A DNA stretch of 64,000 nt. It comes from Marinobacter sp. SS13-12 (GTDB taxonomy: Bacteria; Pseudomonadota; Gammaproteobacteria; Pseudomonadales; Oleiphilaceae). The stretch spans positions 310,001 through 374,000 of the forward strand of contig NZ_JASSUA010000003.1 of assembly GCF_030227115.1 (NCBI RefSeq). Direction: 5' to 3'. How positions within the stretch are numbered: the stretch's first letter is position 1; every line of letters starts with the position of its first letter. A program made the translations under genes and the position numbers. Below are positions 10,840 through 19,769 of the stretch, one piece after another. The notes under the pieces were generated by a model. It saw only the letters and a program-made list of their open reading frames with translations. It made no database searches and was not told the DNA's origin.

Positions 10840-13590
10840 ATGCGCGCCGATTCGTTACCCCGCTTTTCCCCCCGGGCAGGCTTTCTGGCCCTGTTGTCCC
10901 TGTTTGTCGTGGCCGTTGCCGGTTGTAAAACCGAACAGGATGCGGATGATCCGATCATTCTCGGCGTGCCACCAGCCGATGCCTACCTGGGTGTGGAGTA
11001 CGCCTATAATTTTGGCGCCTTCGACAGCGATGACATACTCGATTACTCCCTCACCAATGCGCCCTCCTGGCTGGCTCTGGAAGATACCAGCAACAAGGCC
11101 CGGCAAGGTGTGATCATGCGGGGAGTTCCGGGGCTGACAGGTGGCAATCGCGAGCGCGATGACCTTGGCACTACGGAGAACATCACGCTTGTTGCCAACG
11201 ATGGCCGGGCATCAGGATCACAGTCATTTGAAATAGAAGTGCAGGAAAATGTTCTGAGCCTGTCGGTGGAGGATTTCACCGAAGGTGAGGCAGCGGAGGT
11301 TCCCGAAGAAAGAGATAACCGCTGCGAAGCGCCGGAATTGGGTGAGACCGGCAGCCATACCTACGAGATCAATACCTATCGCGACGATGGTACTGTATCT
11401 GGAACCAAGCAGTTGACCAGGGATACCTACCCGGTACTGGTGCGTGTTCTGCTGGACCAGCCTTCGGTTACTCGCGTGGCGGTGGCTTTCGAGCTGGACT
11501 CCAGCTTCAATCCCCAACGCTGTGATGACGGCTTCGAGGCACCGCACCAACGTTGCGAAAATGGGGCTGCGAACGATAACGAAGCCATTATCGGTAAGGA
11601 TATTGTCGGTCTGGGTAACGGCAGTGAAGCAGCAATGCCTGTGCCTTCGTATCTTGAGTACCAACCCGGGGATGAAGGCTTTCTGTCCAGGGGCGTGATT
11701 ACCCTCGAACCGGGTATCACCGAGTGTTACATACGGCTTGAGGTAATCGAAGATACCGAGGCCGAGCCCCTCGAAACCCTGAACATGAGGCTGACCGAAG
11801 TGCGTTCCGGGCTGGCAGGGCTGGGCAGTTCCAATTCCGGGGTCAGGGAACTGCTTCGCATCAAGGACAATGAACCCGCTGTGCGCCTGGAAACTGTGGC
11901 CGGTGGTACCCGTGATGCTATTAACGTCGGGCAGACCCGTGAGTACCGTGCGCTCATCAGTGGGGAACGCCTGGGTACCTACAGCGTAAAACTGGGCGAG
12001 GACGATGATTCGCAAGCAGTGCTCGGAGAAGACTTTTTTATTGAGGTTCGTGACCTTTCTGGCGAGTGGGTCGAGAAGGACATTCTGGAGTTCGGCGTGC
12101 GCACGGATGAAGTCCGCTTTCGTATCAGGGTGCCGGAGACCTACACCAATGGCCAGCTCGAGAACGACCGTTTCATTTTGCTTGGCCTCGATGAACGCTA
12201 CCAGGCCGGACGGGAAGACTTTGCCGCGTCTGCTGATGCTGACAAGTTGCGGGTCAATATCAATGAACTGACATCGCCGCTTGATGTCGGCACGGAAAAT
12301 GGTTTTATTCCCACCGATACAGCGATCGGGCACAACGGCCGGCTTTTCGTGGCCGGTTATCGCGCCGACGATAGCAACCGGCCCTGGGTTCGAATCTACA
12401 CCCAGAAGGGTGATATGACGGAGCAACAGCTATCTGTTGCCTCGGTGTCGGTGCAGGCGCCTCCGGTGATTGGCTTCGCGGAACGCGAGGTGGAAGAAGG
12501 CGGCGATGACGTTACCCGCTATGAGTTCGTGGTGTCGTTCGGCAGCGAGCAGACTGAATCCGGCGACCCCGGCGGCAATGGTATCGACGTTCATACCCAG
12601 CTGTATTTCTTTGATACGGCACAGGACCCGGACAGTTATGTACCGGTATGGGAGACGGTTACCGGAACCTCCGGTGATGATATCCCGCGGTGGACCGGGA
12701 TCGATCGGGACACCGGCTTCGTTGTTAATGCCGGCGAGACCAGTGGCCAGTGGCCGGGCGAGTCTGCAGCCGGTGGCGTCGACAGCTTTATTCAGCGCAT
12801 TGATACCGAAAAAGATGGCGATTTGTTGACTCCGAAAGAGGCCTGGACCAGACAGGTTGGTTCGGCTGGCCATGATGAAACCGTCGTTGGCGGCAGTGCC
12901 GAAACCAGCAGTCCGCTACTGCTGGGCAGCTCGGCCGGCGCGGTCATGGGGCAGCCCCAGAAAGGTGGCGAGGATGCTTTCTTTTACATTGCCAGCAGCG
13001 GGGACAGCGATATCACTGTGAATCAACGTGGCACCACAGGCAATGAAACGCTTGCCGATGGCATCTATGGCATCAATAACGTGTGGCTGGTTGGGAACAG
13101 TGATGGCGACTACCGGGTCGACTCGGATGAGGGTGACCACTCACTGGAGCGCAGCCAGCTAAACAGCCAGGCCGGATTTGTCCTGTCCTACACGGTTGTC
13201 GGGGATGTCACCCGGGGATTTACGTTCAACGACCAGGATGACGCTTCGAAGGAAGTTCTGAACGCGGTCATAACCTACGAAGAGGACATCCTGGTAGCGG
13301 GAAGCACCAACGGTGACTTCGTCGCCAGTGCGGGTAATAGCCTGGTTCAGCCGATTATCGCCCGGATCTCCCTCAGTGAAGAAAGCAGTGACGGAGAAGA
13401 AGACGGCGAGGAGACGGACAGCAGTCGCGAGTGGCGGAAGCAGGTGTCCGTTGGCAGCGAAGACGCCGGGATTGTCCGCCTCGAAAACTACCGGGACGAT
13501 GAAATAATAGCGCTCGTCAAAGTATCCGGCGCGACCTCAGACCGCTGGGAAGTGCGACTGTTTACGGGGGAAGGGCGCTCACTGCACTGA
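10840..13590 (+). CDS. Large predicted lipoprotein with Ig/cadherin-like and beta-propeller-like repeats
   Basis: This 916-residue protein is predicted to be exported and lipidated. It has a basic N-terminus, a hydrophobic stretch and the lipobox VAGC with C29. After the Cys comes a putative Ig-like domain of the He-PIG type (about 40-135, including YSLTNAPSWL). A Calx-beta-like region follows (about 240-350). The C-terminal half has repeated GTxxDD/GNSDGDY-type segments resembling SBBP or delta-60 repeat propellers. The protein is strongly acidic, in keeping with a marine surface protein. The function is unknown; adhesion or extracellular matrix are possibilities by domain type only. It stands alone between ligA and a convergent gene. 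Confidence 0.75.
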   Translation: MRADSLPRFSPRAGFLALLSLFVVAVAGCKTEQDADDPIILGVPPADAYLGVEYAYNFGAFDSDDILDYSLTNAPSWLALEDTSNKARQGVIMRGVPGLTGGNRERDDLGTTENITLVANDGRASGSQSFEIEVQENVLSLSVEDFTEGEAAEVPEERDNRCEAPELGETGSHTYEINTYRDDGTVSGTKQLTRDTYPVLVRVLLDQPSVTRVAVAFELDSSFNPQRCDDGFEAPHQRCENGAANDNEAIIGKDIVGLGNGSEAAMPVPSYLEYQPGDEGFLSRGVITLEPGITECYIRLEVIEDTEAEPLETLNMRLTEVRSGLAGLGSSNSGVRELLRIKDNEPAVRLETVAGGTRDAINVGQTREYRALISGERLGTYSVKLGEDDDSQAVLGEDFFIEVRDLSGEWVEKDILEFGVRTDEVRFRIRVPETYTNGQLENDRFILLGLDERYQAGREDFAASADADKLRVNINELTSPLDVGTENGFIPTDTAIGHNGRLFVAGYRADDSNRPWVRIYTQKGDMTEQQLSVASVSVQAPPVIGFAEREVEEGGDDVTRYEFVVSFGSEQTESGDPGGNGIDVHTQLYFFDTAQDPDSYVPVWETVTGTSGDDIPRWTGIDRDTGFVVNAGETSGQWPGESAAGGVDSFIQRIDTEKDGDLLTPKEAWTRQVGSAGHDETVVGGSAETSSPLLLGSSAGAVMGQPQKGGEDAFFYIASSGDSDITVNQRGTTGNETLADGIYGINNVWLVGNSDGDYRVDSDEGDHSLERSQLNSQAGFVLSYTVVGDVTRGFTFNDQDDASKEVLNAVITYEEDILVAGSTNGDFVASAGNSLVQPIIARISLSEESSDGEEDGEETDSSREWRKQVSVGSEDAGIVRLENYRDDEIIALVKVSGATSDRWEVRLFTGEGRSLH

Positions 13591-13610
13591 GGGATTGTCA
13601 GGCTGCCTCC

Positions 13611-14243
13611 CTACACGCTGCCCTCGTGCCTGCCTGCGCTGGCGTAAAGCCGGAGATAATCAGTACTCGTTACGATGCCGGAAGGCTGGCCGGTTTCATC
13701 GATGACCAGTGCAGCATTGAGCTGGTGGGCGAGCATCAGCCTGGCCAGCTGATGTGCATCGGTTTCCGGAGAGGCGGTCAGGAACGCGGGTAACTCGATA
13801 TTCAAAAAACCGGAACCCAGAGCATTGGCGCCGGATTGGTGCAGCCAGGCCAGCAGCCATCTCAGATCCACAAGCCCTGCCACGTTGCCCTCGGCGGAAA
13901 TGACAATGTGATGGATACCGTTTTCTTCCATGGTATCCAGTGCGTCGGCCACAGTGGCAGTGGCAGGCAACGAAAACAGAGCCGGTGTGCAGATCTGGGA
14001 AACCGGCAGATACGCTCGCCGTTCTTTGGGCTCCCCGGCTGCGGCAGCACCGTATTCCTCAAGCGCACGATGACGGCCGGACCTGGCTGCCAGCTGAAAC
14101 TCGGCATCGGTCGTGTCGCTGTGGCTGATATCGATGTTGTGGGATTCCGTCAGTTCTGTGACGTTGTCCACGCGGCGGCCCCGAAATACCTCCGGAAGGC
14201 GTGTACCGATCGGGCGGCCGGGCTCACTGACATGAATGGACAT
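13611..14243 (-). CDS. CBS-domain pair protein
   Basis: This 210-residue predicted cytoplasmic protein has about 85 poorly conserved N-terminal residues and then two CBS motifs. The first is at about 85-140 (ATVADALDTMEENGIHHIVI) and the second at about 150-205 (LARLMLAHQLNAALVIDETG, then GIVTSTDYLRLYA). CBS pairs bind adenine nucleotides or related ligands and usually regulate a partner. No enzymatic domain is fused and no partner gene is adjacent, so its role cannot be assigned. It is 60 bp downstream of mnmC in the same direction. Confidence 0.8.
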   Translation of the reverse strand: MSIHVSEPGRPIGTRLPEVFRGRRVDNVTELTESHNIDISHSDTTDAEFQLAARSGRHRALEEYGAAAAGEPKERRAYLPVSQICTPALFSLPATATVADALDTMEENGIHHIVISAEGNVAGLVDLRWLLAWLHQSGANALGSGFLNIELPAFLTASPETDAHQLARLMLAHQLNAALVIDETGQPSGIVTSTDYLRLYASAGRHEGSV

Positions 14244-14303
14244 AATGCTGTGCTCCGGTAATAACAGGGCCTTTTCAGGTTATCGGCCGGATGTTGGATT
14301 CCT

Positions 14304-16217
14304 TCAGGCGCTAATAGTTTCCGATTGCGGTATTTCCCGCTTGTGGCAGCGTTGGGTCGCCACCCGCCGGGCCAGGGAAGCTGGAAGGCACTGTGGCTGG
14401 TCGGTGATCCGGTCGGCCAGATACTCCGCCAGCAGTGGCGCGTAGCTAAGCCCTTTGCTGCCCAGCCCGGTAAACAGGTCAATGCCTTCAAGGGGGCGGC
14501 CTGCCGGGTCTGTAAGGGGACCGGCAACCGGCTGGTAATCGTGGGTTGTGCAGCGAAATCCCACTTTTCCCTCAAGCAGGGCCGGGTCTGGCTGCTCTGC
14601 CGCGCTGTTGAGTGCAGCAGGCACCATGGACGTCAGCATCGAGAGATTTTCGCGGTGGCTTTCAGCAGAAAGCGCCGGCGAGTGATCGTGAAGATCGAAA
14701 CTTGCGCCTGTCAGCGCTATACCCTTGTAAGCAGGATTGATGTATCCCGGCCCGCAGAGCACTACGGCGGGGTTGTTAAGTGAGGATGCCGGTAAATGGG
14801 AAACCTGGCCACGAATGGTCCGGAAGCGGAATTCGTTGCGCAGCGGTATCAAGTTCGGGCTGAGGTGTCCGGCACAGATCACCACCCGGTCGGCAACCAC
14901 ATCCTGCTCACCGTTTCCTGCGATGTGCCACTTGCCATTGCAGGGAGTCAGCCGGTGCACATCAAAGCCGAAACAGTGGTGTATCCGTGGGTGGCTTGCC
15001 AGCGAGCGGCACAGCCTGCCTGGCTCCAGCCAGCCACTGTGGGGAAACCAGAGGCCTCCGCTTTGAAGCGGGATGCCGGCTAATCGGGTGGCCTCAGTGG
15101 CATCGACGGAGCGGAGTACAGCCGATGGGTAATCGTTGCGTGCAGTGAATCGGGCCTGTCGGTCGGCTTCCACGTCGCTGTAGGCCAGCTGGATAAGGCC
15201 GGTCGGATGCCAGCAATCGCTGCCGGATTGAGCGTAATAGCGCTGACTGAACAGCAATGAACTCAGTCCAAGTTTTGCCTGATCGTTGAACTCCACGCCG
15301 AGCTTCACGTACAGGGCGCCCTGGTAGTTGCCGGATGCGGCTGTTCCCGCGTCCGATGCCTTGTCTATCAGTGTCACCTCAAGGCCACGCTCGGCGAGGT
15401 TGCGAGCCAGCAGGCTACCGGCTACGCCTGCGCCTATGATGGCGATGGAGCGGGGGGATGTGGTGCACTCCCGGGCAGGCACGTCCGGGGCCATGGGAAG
15501 CTCTCCGGCGAGCATCTCCGGCCTGCTGGCGAATCCGGGTGTTTCCCATAACGAGAATCCGGCGTTCACCAGCAGCCTGCGCACGTCGCCCGCCGAAGTG
15601 GCAGTGGCGATCGTGGTGCCAGGGCGGCTGTGCTTTCTCAGTGCTGTGATCGCCGCTTCGTCCCACATGCGGGGATTTCCGGCCGGGGCGAAGCCATCGA
15701 GAAACCAGGCATCCGCCTGGAAGTCGAGTTCGCGCCAGGCTTCCAGCACATCGCCGAAAAACAGTGTCAGCCGGATGCGCCCGCCGGCGAGTACCAGGCG
15801 ATGAGTGCCCTGGACCGGTGGGGGATAGTGTTCCAGCAGTTCAGCTGCGTAGTTTTCGAGCTCCGGCCACAAGGAAAGGGCCTGGCTGAGATCGTTGCGG
15901 TCAAGAGGGTAACGTTCAGCGGAAATAAAGTGCAGGCAGGCGTTGTCGCCGGGGTTCCATGCTTCCCAGGTCTGCCAGGCGGCCAGAAAATTCAGCCCGG
16001 TGCCAAAACCCGTTTCGGCGATAACAAAGGCGCTGCCGGCCGGAACCCTGGAAAACCTGTCAGCCAGGCGGTTGTGGCCAATAAAGCCGTGACGGACTTC
16101 TTCAAGACTGTCATCACGGCTGAAATAGACATCGGCAAACCGTGTGGAGCAGGGAACACCGTCACGCCACTCGATGTTGGCGGTTTCAATGGAGGGGGGC
16201 CTGATATCCATGGTCAC
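14304..16217 (-). CDS. mnmC: Bifunctional tRNA mnm5s2U biosynthesis enzyme MnmC
   Basis: MnmC finishes the wobble uridine modification mnm5(s2)U34 in tRNAs. The FAD domain removes the carboxymethyl group and the methyltransferase domain adds the final methyl. The N-terminal half (to about 245) carries the SAM motif ETGFGTGLNFLAAW and the FLDGFAPAGNPRMW segment. The C-terminal half (about 258-637) begins with the FAD motif IAIIGAGVAGSLLARNLAE. At 637 residues it is full length. The start is GTG at 16217 with an in-frame ATG two codons later; neither has a strong ribosome site. Confidence 0.95.
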   Translation of the reverse strand: MTMDIRPPSIETANIEWRDGVPCSTRFADVYFSRDDSLEEVRHGFIGHNRLADRFSRVPAGSAFVIAETGFGTGLNFLAAWQTWEAWNPGDNACLHFISAERYPLDRNDLSQALSLWPELENYAAELLEHYPPPVQGTHRLVLAGGRIRLTLFFGDVLEAWRELDFQADAWFLDGFAPAGNPRMWDEAAITALRKHSRPGTTIATATSAGDVRRLLVNAGFSLWETPGFASRPEMLAGELPMAPDVPARECTTSPRSIAIIGAGVAGSLLARNLAERGLEVTLIDKASDAGTAASGNYQGALYVKLGVEFNDQAKLGLSSLLFSQRYYAQSGSDCWHPTGLIQLAYSDVEADRQARFTARNDYPSAVLRSVDATEATRLAGIPLQSGGLWFPHSGWLEPGRLCRSLASHPRIHHCFGFDVHRLTPCNGKWHIAGNGEQDVVADRVVICAGHLSPNLIPLRNEFRFRTIRGQVSHLPASSLNNPAVVLCGPGYINPAYKGIALTGASFDLHDHSPALSAESHRENLSMLTSMVPAALNSAAEQPDPALLEGKVGFRCTTHDYQPVAGPLTDPAGRPLEGIDLFTGLGSKGLSYAPLLAEYLADRITDQPQCLPASLARRVATQRCHKREIPQSETISA

Positions 16218-16268
16218 TGTCTTGTCACCGTTTTGTCACTCTCTTGCAGCTTTCTCGCTGCTCTCTCA

Positions 16269-16901
16269 CTATTCTGTAGCGCTGTCCGCTTTTCTCTGGG
16301 ACACGCTGTGAATAACGATGGGTTCGTTTGGCACATCGGCCATGCCACGAGACTGGCCGGTTTGTTTGCCGGCGATGGCATCTACAACGCCCATGCCGCC
16401 GGTGACCTTGCCAAACACGGCATAGCCCGGGCCGCGAACACCGGCATCCAGAAAGCTGTTGTCGGTCAGGTTGATGAAGAACTGTGACGTAGCGGAATCC
16501 GGCGAGCTGGTGCGGGCCATGGCAATGGTGCCGCGCAGGTTTTTGGCCGTTGGTTTGGCCTCGTTGCGCACCGGATCGCCGGTCTCCTTGCGGCTGAGGT
16601 TTTCGTCAAAGCCGCCACCCTGGATCATGAAGCCAGGAATAACCCGGTGGAAGATGGTGCCTTCGTAGAACCCGTTCTGGACGTAGGTAAGGAAATTCTC
16701 AACGGTTGCCGGTGCGATGTCCGGGCGCAGCGTTACTTCAATCACGCCCTCGCTGGTTTCAATGATCACCTGCGGCAGTTCATTCTGGCGCTCCTGGGCA
16801 GACAGTGATGAGGCAATGCCCAGCAACAGGGTTACACAGAGAACGATCTGCATCACATATCGAAACGGTTTAACGGGATTTGTCATTCTATAATGGCTCA
16901 C
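16269..16901 (-). CDS. Exported cyclophilin-type peptidyl-prolyl isomerase
   Basis: This predicted periplasmic peptidyl-prolyl cis-trans isomerase of the PpiA type has 210 residues. A signal peptide is visible at about residues 15-36 ([20 protein letters not shown]). The cyclophilin fold follows, with family segments [21 protein letters not shown], split by the conserved [13 protein letters not shown], then [17 protein letters not shown] and [14 protein letters not shown]. The start is GTG at 16901 preceded by GGAG at seven bases; an in-frame ATG at 16886 is possible. It lies upstream of mnmC in the same direction. Confidence 0.92.
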   Translation of the reverse strand: MSHYRMTNPVKPFRYVMQIVLCVTLLLGIASSLSAQERQNELPQVIIETSEGVIEVTLRPDIAPATVENFLTYVQNGFYEGTIFHRVIPGFMIQGGGFDENLSRKETGDPVRNEAKPTAKNLRGTIAMARTSSPDSATSQFFINLTDNSFLDAGVRGPGYAVFGKVTGGMGVVDAIAGKQTGQSRGMADVPNEPIVIHSVSQRKADSATE

Positions 16902-17103
16902 GTGTCAGCTCCGGGTTCGTTTGCTGCCATACTCTGATGACCGCTGTCTGAGGGCGGATATTAGCAGATATCGGCGGTCAGGTCGGCCAGAAACCATGTG
17001 GAGTTTATGAGTATAAAGTAACCTTTTACCACGTCAGCGGCGCTGATGTGTCCAGACCGGGCCGGGTTGTACGGCAATCACAGTGAGTACAGGGAGGCAT
17101 ACC

Positions 17104-17850
17104 GTGAAAATCCGTCAGGGTTTTGAAGAGAAATCCCGCCTTGGCCGGTTGCTGATCAACCGGGGCTATCTTTCCGAAAGTCAGCTGGAGGAAGGTCTGC
17201 GGCTCCAGCATGAAACCGGCCAGCGATTGGGTGAAGTGTTCGTCCAGTCCGGCTGGATCACCGAGCGTGAGCTGCACCGGGTTCTGAAGCACCAGTCGCG
17301 GTACCGCAACGCTGCTGCACTGGTCACCATGGCCGTTCTGCCATTCCAGCCTCTGGTGAGCTTTGCCGCTGGCAATAATGCGGGTGAATCCCGGGATCTT
17401 TCTGAAGCCGGCCAGCTTTACGAGCGGTCCGGGTTTGCGCCGATTAATGATAACGAGCTGGCCGGGGTTACGGGGCAGGGGGATCCGTCCTTACTGGACC
17501 GGGTTGCCACAGTGTCGGCCATGGCCGGGTTAAGTGATGATCAGGGTAATGCCGGAGAGGTTGAGCCTGATGTGATCGAGGGGTTGAAGCTGACCGCCAA
17601 CCTGTTTGTGCCGGTGCTGAATTTTCTGGATTCGGATCTGACTATTACCGGTGTGCACTATCGAGACGATGAACCGCGCTATGAAGTGCTGGCAAGTGGC
17701 GGCCTGCGCATGGCCCTTCCGGAGCGGATCGAACAGATCCGCATGGACAATATCCGTGTCAGTGGAACCCAGGGACCGTCCATGGGCAATATCGCCATCG
17801 ACAACATCCGTTTTCACCCGGACTCACAGATGACCATCTATACCCGCTAA
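17104..17850 (+). CDS. MshEN-like domain fused to an exported DUF6160-like segment
   Basis: The GTG at 17104 is chosen because AGGGAGG (17091-17097) lies six bases before it; an upstream GTG at 17083 lacks this. The 248-residue product starts with a helical domain (about 10-68) resembling the N-terminal domain of MshE/GspE-type ATPases (LGRLLINRGYLSESQLEEGL). A basic-hydrophobic stretch follows (68-90, YRNAAALVTMAVLPFQPLV, then SFAAG) that looks like an internal signal or anchor. The C-terminal part has INDNELAGVTGQGDP (114-128), a motif I associate with DUF6160-type surface/filament proteins, and a beta-rich end. No ATPase domain is present. It lies beside flagellar genes. The role is unknown; a pilus- or surface-linked adaptor is only a guess. 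Confidence 0.65.
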   Translation: MKIRQGFEEKSRLGRLLINRGYLSESQLEEGLRLQHETGQRLGEVFVQSGWITERELHRVLKHQSRYRNAAALVTMAVLPFQPLVSFAAGNNAGESRDLSEAGQLYERSGFAPINDNELAGVTGQGDPSLLDRVATVSAMAGLSDDQGNAGEVEPDVIEGLKLTANLFVPVLNFLDSDLTITGVHYRDDEPRYEVLASGGLRMALPERIEQIRMDNIRVSGTQGPSMGNIAIDNIRFHPDSQMTIYTR

Positions 17851-17878
17851 TGCCAGCGGGTTGGATGGTCATGCAGGA

Positions 17879-18349
17879 TCAGGCACTGGCAAGAATAGTG
17901 CTGCAGGAAACCGCCTTCTGTTCGCCCTGGGCTCCGTAGAGCTTCTGGTGTCCGGTAACACCACGGAATATATCAGTCAGGCGGGAAAGGCGCTTCTGGA
18001 GATGGCTGATAACTCTGCCATTGGTCTGGTTCATTTCCTGACAGCTTCGCAGGCGACGGTCAGCGTCCTCCCACAGTTCGAGCAGGTCGGGTAGCCCCGC
18101 GCTGCGTATGAACCGCGAAGGTTCGCCACTTTCGGGGCGAAAGCCCATGGCAACCAACAAGCGGATTTTGCGTTTTGCACTTTCCCGGATCTGTTCCAGC
18201 AACCTGTTCTTCTCGCCGGTCAGCGATTCAAGCTGGCGGATGTCAGAGCCGGACAGGCAGGTTTTTTCCTGGTTGAGTACATCCGCCAGTGATTCCAGTT
18301 GGCGGATATCGTCAGCAAGAAGATCTTTCAGTTCATCGATTGCGGCCAT
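17879..18349 (-). CDS. flgN: Flagellar export chaperone FlgN
   Basis: FlgN binds the hook-associated proteins FlgK and FlgL before export by the flagellar type III machine. The 156-residue, nearly all-helical protein begins AAIDELKDLLADDIRQLESL and has the FlgN-family internal LADVLNQEKTCLSGSDIRQL. It also holds the conserved IRQLESLTGEKNRLLEQI core. It lies 7 bp downstream of flgM in the same direction, so the two form a flgM-flgN operon, as in Pseudomonas and relatives. Confidence 0.88.
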   Translation of the reverse strand: MAAIDELKDLLADDIRQLESLADVLNQEKTCLSGSDIRQLESLTGEKNRLLEQIRESAKRKIRLLVAMGFRPESGEPSRFIRSAGLPDLLELWEDADRRLRSCQEMNQTNGRVISHLQKRLSRLTDIFRGVTGHQKLYGAQGEQKAVSCSTILASA

Positions 18350-18356
18350 GATTTAC

Positions 18357-18683
18357 TCACCCGAAAATGCTTTCATCCATCTCAAGCATTTTCTGGGCCA
18401 GTTTCTCGGCATCAATCTTGTAGGAGCCGTCTTCCAGGGCAGAGCGGATCTGTTCGATGCGATCATCGTCCATTTCCGGGTAGCTGCCCAGTTTCTGTTC
18501 AAGCTGCTTCAGGTCTTTTGCCTGGCTGCTCAAATTAACATTCTCTCCCCGGGCACCCTGTGCCTGAGCTTTTGCCTGCTCCCCTGTGGAGGGCTGGGCA
18601 GGCTGGGCACCGGAGGATTTGTCGGCCGTGGTTTTCTGGGTGTTGACCTGGCCTGGGCCTATTCCATTGAAGTCAACTGACAT
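18357..18683 (-). CDS. flgM: Anti-sigma-28 factor FlgM
   Basis: FlgM holds sigma-28 (FliA) inactive until the hook-basal body is finished and FlgM is exported, releasing late flagellar genes. The 108-residue protein has a Gln/Ala-rich, disordered N-terminal half and a helical C-terminal sigma-binding half (about 50-100; LSSQAKDLKQLEQKLGS, then RIEQIRSALEDGSYKIDAEK, typical of FlgM). A strong sigma-28 promoter lies 59 bp upstream, giving the usual feedback loop. flgN follows. Confidence 0.93.
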   Translation of the reverse strand: MSVDFNGIGPGQVNTQKTTADKSSGAQPAQPSTGEQAKAQAQGARGENVNLSSQAKDLKQLEQKLGSYPEMDDDRIEQIRSALEDGSYKIDAEKLAQKMLEMDESIFG

Positions 18684-18741
18684 AACGTTACCTGCTTAGC
18701 TGATCAGCCGCAGTGGGCGGCTCCACGAGTTTCATACCTGT

Positions 18742-18768
18742 CTATCGGCATGCCTTTACATTTCTTTA
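18742..18768 (-). promoter_or_regulatory. Sigma-28 (FliA) promoter of flgM-flgN
   Basis: Read on the minus strand the site is TAAA, 15 bases, then GCCGATAG. It matches the enterobacterial/pseudomonad FliA consensus (TAAAGTTT, 11 bases, GCCGATAA) at nearly every position. It lies 59 bp upstream of the flgM start. Confidence 0.8.
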
Positions 18769-18867
18769 GCAAATTTTTACACAGTGGACATTACAAGTCA
18801 GTCATCTGCCCCGTTTGCGGCAAATGTTTGCCGGCCATGCGGCCACCGAGTGCCGTGGCAGCGGGCC

Positions 18868-19572
18868 TTACATGGGGATTTCGACGCGGCCCGGTGCCGT
18901 CACACGGGCACGGACGGTGCGGGATGAAGACAGGTTTTCCACCAGAACCTGTTCGCCGATGCCACCACTGGCCAGGGCTTTTCCGCGGGAGTTAACCGAG
19001 AAGTTTCCGCTGCGGGCGCTGATAATAACATGATCGCCCCGTTCTATTGCCGCAGGGGTCAGCAGCAGATCGGGGGTGAATACGGTACCAGCGTTAACCC
19101 CCCGTCGCATTTCCATCCCGATCAGTTGATCCTCGCTGGTGATGGCGCCGCGCCGGATCGAGTTCACGACCACCGAGTCGGTGCGTAACGCGCTCTCGGT
19201 CAGTCTCTCCCCCCGGCCAAGCGTGCGGGACGCCACCAGGGCATTACCGGTGATAGTGACGGACACCGGCAGGAACATACGCCAGGGCCGGTCGCCTTCA
19301 CAGGAAACCAGCAGAGACGGTTGCGTGGTCTTCCAGGGATCGCCGCTGAAAGATACGTCCAGTGGCGTGTCGCAGGTAGCGAGGGAAAGGCGGGCGTCCG
19401 GTTTGCCGCTATCGTGGGTCACAGAGAAGCCTTCACCCGCCTGCTTTTCGGCAAACGCCTCCAGGAACTGCCCGGCTGCTGAATAGATTTGCTCCGCTGT
19501 GGTATTGGAGGCCATCACGGTCTCTGCATTGGCAGACATTAGCAGAGCGGTAACGAAAATGGTGATGCGCAT
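18868..19572 (-). CDS. flgA: Flagellar P-ring assembly chaperone FlgA
   Basis: FlgA is a periplasmic chaperone for assembly of the FlgI P-ring. The 234-residue product has a short signal peptide (about 1-16, ITIFVTALLMSANA). A variable region is followed by the SAF/FlgA domain (about 110-234): VASRTLGRGERLTESALRTD, GMEMRRGVNAGTVFTPDLL, and GDHVIISARSGNFSVNSRGK, which match FlgA. It is divergent from cheV and 184 bp downstream of the flgM promoter region. Confidence 0.92.
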   Translation of the reverse strand: MRITIFVTALLMSANAETVMASNTTAEQIYSAAGQFLEAFAEKQAGEGFSVTHDSGKPDARLSLATCDTPLDVSFSGDPWKTTQPSLLVSCEGDRPWRMFLPVSVTITGNALVASRTLGRGERLTESALRTDSVVVNSIRRGAITSEDQLIGMEMRRGVNAGTVFTPDLLLTPAAIERGDHVIISARSGNFSVNSRGKALASGGIGEQVLVENLSSSRTVRARVTAPGRVEIPM

Positions 19573-19633
19573 ACGCTGCAGATTGTCCTATGCTGTCAAT
19601 AATCGGGTAAGGGCTGGAAAATCGGCAAATTCC

Positions 19634-19659
19634 TAATGATTTCCGATTCCGGCCGTTAA
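19634..19659 (+). promoter_or_regulatory. Candidate sigma-28 promoter for cheV
   Basis: TAAT (19634-19637), 14 bases, then GCCGTTAA (19652-19659) resembles TAAA-N15-GCCGATAA with a one-base shorter spacer and two mismatches. It lies 110 bp upstream of cheV in the divergent flgA/cheV gap. The gap also holds a perfect 7-bp inverted repeat (19681-19687 with 19695-19701) of unknown meaning. Confidence 0.4.
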
Positions 19660-19769
19660 GCCCATTCAGGAGTCAATAAACCGGCACATTAGCCGTGCCG
19701 GGTGACGTATTACAGCTACGCAGCAAGATGCGTGCCGGCAGCAAGTCGTTGCGTGCAGGAGAACAGACA

